From Aminobacter sp. J41 (GTDB taxonomy: Bacteria > Pseudomonadota > Alphaproteobacteria > Rhizobiales > Rhizobiaceae): a stretch of 64,000 nt of DNA. Shown one piece after another: positions 51,637 through 58,854 of the stretch (within the stretch, counting starts at the first letter, position 1; each line of letters opens with the position of its first letter). The translations under genes and the position numbers were made by a program. Below the pieces are notes generated by a model. It did not search any database. It was not told where the DNA came from and saw nothing but the letters and a program-made list of their open reading frames with translations. The stretch covers positions 30,316-94,315 of the forward strand of contig NZ_JAGL01000015.1 in NCBI RefSeq assembly GCF_000526635.1, in the 5' to 3' direction.

Positions 51637-52638
51637 TCACCGCGCATGAGCACGATAAACGTGGTCCAACACCTGCATTGCCCGGAGATGCTTCTCGATC
51701 TGGGGATCGAACTTGTTTCCCACACCAAGCTGCTCGCCCCACTCTACGATCGCACGCCCGCCCCACAGGTCCGGCGGTTCGACCAAAGAGCGCCGCTCGG
51801 TGCCAACCAGATGCTCGGCCTGAAAGTCGTAGAACGAGCCATTAATGTTGCGGAACCGCGCTGCGCCGTTTTCGCCATAGAAGGTCGCGGAGATGTCGGC
51901 ATCCTGCCCGGCGTTCAGCTTCCACGAGCAGGCAAGGATCACTTCAGCACCTGTTTCGAGCAGCATTCGTACCGTCGCGTAGTCCTCAACGTCGTTTGGC
52001 CCTGCGGTCTGGGCCTTCGCATAGAGCCGGCCGCTAACCTCCTCGACTTCGGGAAAGCCAAGCGTCCACAGAGCGAGGTCGACGAGATGGGTGCCAAGGT
52101 CCATCAGGCAGCCGCCGCCCGCGAGCTTGCGGTCATAGAACCACGGCTTGTCCGGCCCATAGGCGTTGTGGAAGGTCAGGTCCGCGGCGAAGATCCGGCC
52201 GAGGGCGTTCGACTGGATCAGGCGGCGCACTTCCTCCATGCCGCGGGTATGGCGGTAGGAAAGGTCAACGCCAAGCAGGCGGTCGGCACTTCGGGCGGCG
52301 TCCGTTACCCTGCGTGCCTCAGCTTCAGATCGGCCAAGCGGCTTCTGACAGAACACGGCAAGGCCAGCCTCAAGTGCGGCAACGGCCTGGTCCGCATGCA
52401 GGGCGCTGGGCGTGGCAACTACGATGCCGTCGAGATCGAAGGCCAGCAGATCTTCGAGCGATGTCATCGGCGTCGCATCCGGCGCCTCGATGAGCGCCGC
52501 CGTGACCATATCCGGGTTCGGATCGGCAACCGCCGCGATCTCGGCATGGCCGGAGGCAGCAAGCGCGTTCATGCGGTTGAGGCCGATCCAGCCAACGCCA
52601 AGAAAACCGACGCGGGGACGAGAGGAGGCGCCGGTCAT
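51637..52638 (-). CDS. Gfo/Idh/MocA-family oxidoreductase
   Basis: A protein of 333 residues. The N-terminal Rossmann domain has VGFLGVGWIGLNRMNALAASGH, and the EKP-type catalytic segment reads CQKPLGRSEAEARR with the Lys in place. The C-terminal domain has GGGCLMDLGTHLVDLALW, whose His is typical of the family. Members oxidise or reduce sugars and sugar nucleotides with NAD(P)H. It overlaps the dehydrogenase gene by 4 bases. It could form a keto-sugar intermediate for the operon's product. Confidence 0.88.
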   Translation of the reverse strand: MTGASSRPRVGFLGVGWIGLNRMNALAASGHAEIAAVADPNPDMVTAALIEAPDATPMTSLEDLLAFDLDGIVVATPSALHADQAVAALEAGLAVFCQKPLGRSEAEARRVTDAARSADRLLGVDLSYRHTRGMEEVRRLIQSNALGRIFAADLTFHNAYGPDKPWFYDRKLAGGGCLMDLGTHLVDLALWTLGFPEVEEVSGRLYAKAQTAGPNDVEDYATVRMLLETGAEVILACSWKLNAGQDADISATFYGENGAARFRNINGSFYDFQAEHLVGTERRSLVEPPDLWGGRAIVEWGEQLGVGNKFDPQIEKHLRAMQVLDHVYRAHAR

Positions 52639-53651
52639 GCGATCGTCACCGTTGCCTTGAGGAAACCGTCAGCGCGATCGCGCGTGGCGTCGAGCGCCTC
52701 ACCCAACCGCTCGAGCGGGAAGGCGTGCGTCAGCAGCGGCTCGAGCAGGATCCGGCCGTCCTCGACCGCCTGTATCGCCTCGCGCAGACCGCGACGGTAG
52801 ATGCGTTGATCACGCTCGTGCGCGTTGATGACGTCGATGCCGCGCCAGTTCCACTGCTGCATATCGACCATGCGCGGGCCGTCCTGATGATAGCCGGCAA
52901 TGACGAGCCTCCCGCGTTCCGCGATGAGATCGCCGGCGAGATCGAGTGGCATCTGCTTGCCCGTTGCCTCGATCACCCGCTCGAACGGCATTCCCGAAGA
53001 AAGCTCGAACGTCTGGTCGCGCGAGTCAGAGCGGTCATCGAGCGGGACCGTGTGACGCGCGCCCATCACTTCGGCGATCTCACGCGAAAACGGACGGCGG
53101 GAAATAGCAACCACTTCGGCGCCCGCGAGGCTTGCCAGCCGCATCAGGATCGCGCCAAGAAAGCCGATGCCGACGATGGCGACGCGCTGGCCGGGCCGGA
53201 TCGCCGCGCGGCGGAAGATGTTCATGGCGCAGGCGAGCGGCTCCCCGGGAAAGGGGCTGCCCTGAAGCGAAGCCGGCAGCTTTAGCACGGCCTCCGCGGG
53301 GCCTACATCATACTGGGCGTAGCTGCGATAGAACAGCGTTGCGACCTCGTCTCCCTCGGCAAGACCGCTAACGCCCGCGCCCACGGCATCGACAACGCCC
53401 CAGCCTTCGTGACCCAGGTCGCCGGGAGGCGTCGGGAACTTCATCCATTCCGGACCTGCCCACGGACCAAGGTTGGAGGCGCAGACGCCGCAACCCAGCA
53501 TCCGGACCCGCACCTCGCCTGCTCCCGGCTGTGGCAAGGGCACGTCTTCAACGCGCACTTGCCCCGGACCCGTCAGCACCGCAGCCTGCATCAGCCTGTT
53601 GCCGAAGCGGCCCGGTCGTTGCGCATCGCGCAGCAGAATTGTCATCGTCAC
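52635..53651 (-). CDS. Medium-chain alcohol dehydrogenase-like protein (MDR superfamily)
   Basis: A protein of 338 residues. GroES-like domain (VLTGPGQVRVEDVPLPQPGAGEVRV) with CGVCASNLGPW, GHEGWGVV, then the cofactor-binding VGIGFLGAILMRLASLAG. The four structural-zinc cysteines are absent. Start uncertain: GTG 53651, ATG 53645 or an ATG at 53591 that gives the usual MQAAVLTGPG start. It is the first gene of the operon and faces UDP-glucose dehydrogenase. It may act on a polyol or sugar alcohol. Confidence 0.82.
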   Translation of the reverse strand: MTMTILLRDAQRPGRFGNRLMQAAVLTGPGQVRVEDVPLPQPGAGEVRVRMLGCGVCASNLGPWAGPEWMKFPTPPGDLGHEGWGVVDAVGAGVSGLAEGDEVATLFYRSYAQYDVGPAEAVLKLPASLQGSPFPGEPLACAMNIFRRAAIRPGQRVAIVGIGFLGAILMRLASLAGAEVVAISRRPFSREIAEVMGARHTVPLDDRSDSRDQTFELSSGMPFERVIEATGKQMPLDLAGDLIAERGRLVIAGYHQDGPRMVDMQQWNWRGIDVINAHERDQRIYRRGLREAIQAVEDGRILLEPLLTHAFPLERLGEALDATRDRADGFLKATVTIA

Positions 53652-53681
53652 ACCTGTTCCGGCTCGTGGGGAAGACCGGCC

Positions 53682-53708
53682 TAATCGCGGACGGGATCAT
53701 CTTGTTCC
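53682..53708 (-). promoter_or_regulatory. EcfG/RpoE2-like promoter for the glycan operon
   Basis: On the minus strand GGAAC (53708-53704), a 17-base spacer and GATT (53686-53683), a weaker -10 than the others. It lies 31-57 bases upstream of the first operon gene and diverges from the UDP-glucose dehydrogenase promoter with 12 bases between the two GGAAC boxes. Confidence 0.45.
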
Positions 53709-53720
53709 TCTGCTGGCTCA

Positions 53721-53746
53721 GGAACATCAACCGAAAGTCGTGGTTA
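53721..53746 (+). promoter_or_regulatory. EcfG/RpoE2-like promoter for UDP-glucose dehydrogenase
   Basis: GGAAC at 53721-53725, a 16-base spacer and GGTT at 53742-53745, one -10 base from the EcfG consensus. It lies 26 bases upstream of the start codon. Confidence 0.6.
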
Positions 53747-53771
53747 GGGCGCGTCGATAAGGGAGATCCAG

Positions 53772-55148
53772 ATGCGCATAGCCATCATCGGTGCCGGGTA
53801 TGTCGGGCTCACAACAAGTGCCTGTCTCGTGAAGCTGGGCCATCAGGTCGTCTGCTGCGACGCACTGGAGGAGCGGATTAAACGGCTTCGCTGCGGCGAG
53901 GTACCGATCTACGAGCCAGGACTCGATGAGCTGCTGCGCGACGGGATCTCTTCGGGCGAGCTCTCCTTCACGGCGTCGGCGCGCGAGTGCGTGGCCGATG
54001 CCGCTGCCGTGTTCCTCGCCGTCGGCACGCCGAGCCTCCCCAATGGCGACATCGACCTTTCCCAGCTCGATGGCGCGGCGCGCTCGGTCGCACCGCATCT
54101 CAAGAGCGGTGCCGTCGTCATCGTCAAGTCGACGGTATCAGCCGGGACCTCGTCGCGCATCCGGGAGGTGATCGCCGAGACCCGCCGCTCGCTCGACTTC
54201 AGCGTCGCCTCAAATCCGGAATTTTTGCGTGAGGGCAGCGCAATCGATGACTTCATGTGCCCTGACCGCATCGTGTTCGGCGCCGACGATCCACGCGCCA
54301 GCGCAACGCTACGCGAAATCTACGCACCGCTTGCCAAAACGGGCGTGCCGGTGCTGGCCACGACGACGACCAATGCCGAACTCATCAAGCACGCGGCAAA
54401 TGCGTTCCTCGCGCTCAAGATCGGCTTCATCAACGACGTCTCGGACCTTTGCGAGCAGGCCGGCGCCGACGTGATGGCGGTGGCGGAAGGCATCGGCCTC
54501 GATCGTCGTATAGGCCAGAACTTCCTGACACCTGGTCCCGGCTTTGGCGGCTCCTGCTTTCCCAAGGACACCCGCGCCTTCGCCGCCACCGGCCGCCGCC
54601 TCGGTACCCGCCAGGGGCTGGTCGAGCTCCTGATCGAGCGCAACGAGATGCGCAAGCGCCGCCTCGCCGAGCGCATCATCTCGGAAGCAGGGCTTAGGCA
54701 CGGCGCCCGAGTTGCCGTGCTCGGCCTTGCCTTCAAGGCGGGCACCGATGACGTGCGCGAGTCGCCTGCGCTGCCGATCATCGCTCACCTGCAGCGTTCC
54801 GGAATGGTTGTGCGGGCGCATGACCCGCAGGCGGCGCAAAATGCTGCCCGCTTGAACCCCGAACTTGAAATCGCGGAAACCCCTTACGACGCCGCCCGCG
54901 GCGCAGACGCGCTTGTCGTGCTGACCGAATGGAGCGACTACGCAAGCCTCGACATGCCCCGTCTCGCCGGGCTGATGCGGCGGCGCTACGTGTTCGACTT
55001 TCGTAATATCCTGCCGCTCGATCAGAAGAACCGCGCAGACTTCACCTGCGTTCGCCTCGGCCGCCGCAGCTTCCGCCCTGGCGAAACGAGCCCCGGTAGC
55101 ACCGGCGCTGCCTACGCCGGACGCTCTGTCGCCGCGCCGCAGGGCTAA
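53772..55148 (+). CDS. ugd: UDP-glucose 6-dehydrogenase
   Basis: A protein of 458 residues with the three-domain UDP-glucose/GDP-mannose dehydrogenase layout. The NAD-binding start is IAIIGAGYVGLTTSACL, with TPSLPNGDIDLSQLD, SNPEFLREGSAIDDF, the Lys in AELIKHAANAFLALKI and the catalytic Cys262 in GFGGSCFPKD. It oxidises UDP-glucose to UDP-glucuronate with 2 NAD+. It has a GGGAG ribosome-binding site and its own promoter, divergent from the glycan operon, so UDP-glucuronate is a likely donor or precursor there. The C-terminal 20 residues are unusual and probably disordered. Confidence 0.95.
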   Translation: MRIAIIGAGYVGLTTSACLVKLGHQVVCCDALEERIKRLRCGEVPIYEPGLDELLRDGISSGELSFTASARECVADAAAVFLAVGTPSLPNGDIDLSQLDGAARSVAPHLKSGAVVIVKSTVSAGTSSRIREVIAETRRSLDFSVASNPEFLREGSAIDDFMCPDRIVFGADDPRASATLREIYAPLAKTGVPVLATTTTNAELIKHAANAFLALKIGFINDVSDLCEQAGADVMAVAEGIGLDRRIGQNFLTPGPGFGGSCFPKDTRAFAATGRRLGTRQGLVELLIERNEMRKRRLAERIISEAGLRHGARVAVLGLAFKAGTDDVRESPALPIIAHLQRSGMVVRAHDPQAAQNAARLNPELEIAETPYDAARGADALVVLTEWSDYASLDMPRLAGLMRRRYVFDFRNILPLDQKNRADFTCVRLGRRSFRPGETSPGSTGAAYAGRSVAAPQG

Positions 55149-55163
55149 TTATTTAGTGGTTCA

Positions 55164-55190
55164 GGACCTGCGACAGAGCGCTGCAGGTCC
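55164..55190 (+). terminator. Hairpin after the UDP-glucose dehydrogenase gene
   Basis: GGACCTGC at 55164-55171 pairs perfectly with GCAGGTCC at 55183-55190 across an 11-base loop, 16 bases after the stop codon. There is no clear T-tract. Confidence 0.5.
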
Positions 55191-55354
55191 GGCACTTCGA
55201 GACGCCATAGATGCGGCTTGAGGCGTGAAACCAAAGTTTTCCGCCGCATCGACCACGCAACAAGTGGCCTCACCTTTAAGCAGACCGGGGCTCGCTTGCC
55301 CGAGTCCTATTGAGACAATCGTTACCGCCACATATAAGGCGATTCCACAAGGAG

Positions 55355-55382
55355 AGGCGGTCTCGTGCGGGGGCCGCCTTTT
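55355..55382 (+). promoter_or_regulatory. Terminator-like hairpin in the pntA leader
   Basis: AGGCGGTC at 55355-55362 pairs with GGCCGCCT at 55372-55379 (one G-U pair) across a 9-base loop, followed directly by four T. It may act as an attenuator ahead of pntA, or as the end of an unseen leader transcript. Confidence 0.35.
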
Positions 55383-55493
55383 CAACAGGACGACTTCTCC
55401 GTTAGCGTCCTGCCGCAGGGTCAACAGGATTATGCTGTCTTGGCGATCCTCGTGCGGTCATATGGTCACTCTAGCTCTCAGGAGGAACGGCCC

Positions 55494-57065
55494 TTGAGAA
55501 TTGGTGCATTACAGGAAGTCTATCCTGGCGAGCAGCGCGTTGCCCTGACGCCCGACAGCGCACGGCAGCTCGAGAAACTCGGCCATGCCTGCTTCGTGGT
55601 GGCGGGCGCAGGTGCTGCGGCCGGCATTTCGGACGATGCCTATCGTGCGGCTGGCGTGACGGTGGTGCCGGATGCGGCAGCACTTTTCAGCGAAGTCGAT
55701 GTGGTGGTGAAGGTTCGCCCGCCGGCCGAAGGAGAGGTGAAACTCTTCCGCAAGGGCCAGACGCTGATCTCGTTCATCTATCCGGCCCAGAGTTCCGAGC
55801 TTCTCGAGGAGCTGAAGGAACGCGGCGTCACGACGATCGCGATGGACATGGTGCCGCGCATCTCGCGCGCGCAGAAGATGGACGCGCTGTCGTCGATGGC
55901 GAACATCGCCGGCTACCGTGCTGTCATTGAGGCGGGCAACAATTTCGGTCGCTTCTTTACCGGACAGGTGACGGCGGCGGGAAAGATCCCGCCGGCCAAG
56001 GTGCTGGTGGTGGGCGCGGGCGTTGCCGGTCTTGCGGCGATCGGTACCTCGGTCAGTCTTGGCGCGATCACCTATGCCTTTGACGTGCGCCCAGAGGTGG
56101 CCGAGCAGATCGAGTCGATGGGCGCCGAATTCGTCTTTCTCGAGTTCGAGGAAGCGCAGGATGGTGCCGCTACCGGCGGCTATGCAGCGCCCTCGAGCCC
56201 CGAATTCCGGGAAAAGCAGCTGGCAAAATTCCGCGAGCTTGCGCCCGACATGGACATCGTCATCACCACGGCACTGATCCCCGGTCGTCCGGCTCCGGTG
56301 CTATGGACGAAGGACATGGTCGAGGCGATGAAGCCGGGTTCGGTCATCGTCGACCTTGCGGCCGAGCGCGGCGGCAACTGCGAGCTGACCAGAGCCGACG
56401 AGCGCGTTGTCACCGACAACGGCGTCGTCATCATCGGCTACACCGACTTCCCGAGCCGCATGGCCTCCCAGGCCTCGATGCTCTACGCCAACAACGTCCG
56501 TCACTTCCTTTCGGATCTGACGCCTTCCAAGGACGGCGTCATCGTCCACAACATGGAAGACGATGTCATCCGCGGTGCGACCGTCACTCATGACGGGGCG
56601 ATCACCTTCCCGCCGCCGCCGCCGAAAGTGCAGGCGATCGCGTCGGTAAAGAAGCAGGAAAAGCCGAAGGAACTGACGCCGGAAGAGCGCCGTGCGCAGG
56701 AGGCGGAAGCCTTCCGCAAGGCAACCGGGACGCAGGTCGGGCTACTCGCGATCGGCACCGTCCTGATCCTGCTTGTCGGCGCCTATGCGCCGCCGAGCTT
56801 CATGTCGCACTTCGTGGTGTTCATGCTGGCCTGCTTCGTCGGCTTCCAGGTGATCTGGAACGTCTCGCACTCGCTGCACACGCCGCTGATGGCGGTCACC
56901 AATGCAGTGTCCGGTATCATCATCCTCGGCGCCGTCGCGCAGATCGGCTCCTCGTCCTGGATCGTCGCCATCCTCGGTGCGATCTCGGTGCTGATTGCGA
57001 CCATCAACATTGTCGGCGGCTTCCTCGTCACCCGGCGCATGCTCGCCATGTTCCAGAAGTCGTAG
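55494..57065 (+). CDS. pntA: NAD(P) transhydrogenase subunit alpha, fused form
   Basis: A protein of 523 residues. The NAD(H)-binding domain I is at 1-380 (RVALTPDSARQLEKLG, VPRISRAQKMDALSSMANIAGYRA, GAGVAGLAAIG near 174, IPGRPAPVLWTKDMVE). A charged linker and four C-terminal membrane helices follow, as in the E. coli-type fused PntA. It couples proton flow to hydride transfer between NADH and NADP+. I chose the TTG at 55494 because AGGAGG lies just before it and the protein then starts like known PntA (LRIGALQEVYPGEQRVAL). Confidence 0.95.
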   Translation: MRIGALQEVYPGEQRVALTPDSARQLEKLGHACFVVAGAGAAAGISDDAYRAAGVTVVPDAAALFSEVDVVVKVRPPAEGEVKLFRKGQTLISFIYPAQSSELLEELKERGVTTIAMDMVPRISRAQKMDALSSMANIAGYRAVIEAGNNFGRFFTGQVTAAGKIPPAKVLVVGAGVAGLAAIGTSVSLGAITYAFDVRPEVAEQIESMGAEFVFLEFEEAQDGAATGGYAAPSSPEFREKQLAKFRELAPDMDIVITTALIPGRPAPVLWTKDMVEAMKPGSVIVDLAAERGGNCELTRADERVVTDNGVVIIGYTDFPSRMASQASMLYANNVRHFLSDLTPSKDGVIVHNMEDDVIRGATVTHDGAITFPPPPPKVQAIASVKKQEKPKELTPEERRAQEAEAFRKATGTQVGLLAIGTVLILLVGAYAPPSFMSHFVVFMLACFVGFQVIWNVSHSLHTPLMAVTNAVSGIIILGAVAQIGSSSWIVAILGAISVLIATINIVGGFLVTRRMLAMFQKS

Positions 57066-57083
57066 AGCGCGGGGAGCTAAGAC

Positions 57084-58571
57084 ATGCACAACCTCGAACA
57101 GATGTTCGCCCACATCGGCGACCCCGGCATTGTCATTGCGGCCTATATTGCCGCGGCGGTGCTGTTTATCCTCTGCCTTGGCGGACTGTCGGGCCAGGAA
57201 AGCGCCAAGCGCGCGGTCTGGTACGGCATTGCCGGCATGGCGCTCGCGGTCTGCGCGGCGATCTTCACGCCGGGCGTCGGCCATCACTGGCTGATCGTGC
57301 TGATGCTGATCGCGGGCTCCGTGCTCGGCTATCTGGTGGCGGCGCGCGTGCAGATGACCGAGATGCCGCAGTTGGTGGCGGCGCTGCACAGCTTCGTCGG
57401 CCTTGCCGCCGTCTTCATCGGCTTTTCGACCCACATCGAGCTTGCCCGCCTCGGCCATGCCATCGGCGATCCGGCGGCACTGCTTGGCCTCGAACCGCAT
57501 GAGCTCAGCGCCTTTGCGGTGAAGCTTTTGGCAAAATCCCCGGCCGAGATCGCCATCCTGAAGGTCGAAACCTTTCTTGGCGTCTTCATCGGTGCGGTGA
57601 CCTTTACCGGTTCCGTCATTGCCTTCGGCAAGCTCGCCGGCAAGGTCGACGGCAAGGCAAAGAAGCTGCCGGGCGGCCATGCGCTCAATGCGGGTGCTGC
57701 GATCATCTCGCTGATCCTCTTGATCGTCTATCTGAACACCGGCTCGTTCTGGGCGCTGTTCCTGATGACGCTCCTTGCCTTCTTCATCGGCTATCATCTC
57801 ATCATGGGCATCGGCGGCGCCGACATGCCGGTGGTGGTGTCGATGCTGAACAGCTATTCGGGCTGGGCGGCAGCTGCGATCGGCTTCTCGCTCGGCAATG
57901 ATCTGCTGATCGTCACCGGTGCGCTGGTTGGCTCGTCGGGTGCGATCCTCTCCTACATCATGTGCAAGGCGATGAACCGCTCGTTCATCTCGGTGATCCT
58001 CGGCGGCTTCGGCAATACGACCGGCCCGGCGATGGAGATCGAGGGCGAGCAGATCGCGATCGACGCCGAAGGCGTGGCGGCAGCGCTCAACGAGGCAAGC
58101 TCGATCATCATCGTGCCGGGCTACGGCATGGCAGTGGCGCAGGCACAAGGAGCCGTGAGCGAGCTGACCCGCAAGCTGCGCGCCCGCGGCAAGGAAGTGC
58201 GCTTTGCGATCCACCCGGTCGCGGGCCGTCTTCCCGGCCACATGAACGTGCTCCTCGCCGAAGCCAAGGTGCCGTACGACATCGTGCTCGAGATGGACGA
58301 GATCAACGACGACTTCCCCGACACCGACGTCGTCATCGTCATCGGCTCGAACGACATCGTCAATCCGGCCGCGCAGGAAGATCCGAACAGCCCGATCGCC
58401 GGCATGCCGGTGCTGGAAGTGTGGAAGGCGCGCCACGTCTTTGTCTCCAAGCGCGGCAAGGGTACCGGCTACTCCGGCATCGAGAACCCGCTGTTCTACA
58501 AGGAGAACACGCGCATGTTCTACGGTGACGCCAAGGACAGCATCAACGCATTGCTGCCCATGATCGAGTAG
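57084..58571 (+). CDS. pntB: NAD(P) transhydrogenase subunit beta
   Basis: A protein of 495 residues. Membrane domain II has about nine helices, with [18 protein letters not shown] and [31 protein letters not shown] sequences. The NADP(H)-binding domain III forms the C-terminal 180 residues ([59 protein letters not shown]). It forms the proton-pumping transhydrogenase with PntA, 18 bases upstream. A strong terminator follows. Confidence 0.96.
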   Translation: MHNLEQMFAHIGDPGIVIAAYIAAAVLFILCLGGLSGQESAKRAVWYGIAGMALAVCAAIFTPGVGHHWLIVLMLIAGSVLGYLVAARVQMTEMPQLVAALHSFVGLAAVFIGFSTHIELARLGHAIGDPAALLGLEPHELSAFAVKLLAKSPAEIAILKVETFLGVFIGAVTFTGSVIAFGKLAGKVDGKAKKLPGGHALNAGAAIISLILLIVYLNTGSFWALFLMTLLAFFIGYHLIMGIGGADMPVVVSMLNSYSGWAAAAIGFSLGNDLLIVTGALVGSSGAILSYIMCKAMNRSFISVILGGFGNTTGPAMEIEGEQIAIDAEGVAAALNEASSIIIVPGYGMAVAQAQGAVSELTRKLRARGKEVRFAIHPVAGRLPGHMNVLLAEAKVPYDIVLEMDEINDDFPDTDVVIVIGSNDIVNPAAQEDPNSPIAGMPVLEVWKARHVFVSKRGKGTGYSGIENPLFYKENTRMFYGDAKDSINALLPMIE

Positions 58572-58600
58572 GTGAAAACGCCTTCTCAGCCAGCATTACA

Positions 58601-58638
58601 AATCGCCGTTCCTCACCCGAGGAGCGGCGATTTTTTTT
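58601..58638 (+). terminator. Strong rho-independent terminator after pntB
   Basis: An 8-bp perfect stem (AATCGCCG at 58601-58608 with CGGCGATT at 58625-58632) extends through six more pairs (one G-U) to a 4-base loop, followed by a run of eight T ending at 58638. Confidence 0.93.
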
Positions 58639-58854
58639 GGATGAATGGTCAGATCAGGGATGTCACCTGACGTGAGGATTAGAGCGGCGCCGCGCGCCAC
58701 TCACAGCGTCCCGACATAGCCTCGGCTTCAGGCCTGGGGAAGGCGGGGGCTTCTCAAAGCCGTCAGAGAGCAACCCGCTTCGTCGGTACACCAGCCTCAC
58801 ACGTGGCGCTTGGCGCGGAGCGCATCCGTATTGGCGGTGCCCCGCCGCCAACCC

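Larger units (their letters stand above)
55149..55493. other. Intergenic region upstream of pntA
   Basis: No gene is seen in these 345 bases. It holds two hairpins: 55164-55190 after the dehydrogenase gene and 55355-55382 about 110 bases ahead of pntA. The long open frame that reaches back from pntA to 55365 has no family similarity in this part and overlaps the second hairpin. Confidence 0.5.

Noticed and set aside
55365..55493. Longer N-terminus of PntA
   Set aside because: The extra 43 residues have no similarity to PntA, overlap a hairpin, and a TTG with AGGAGG lies exactly where known PntA proteins start.
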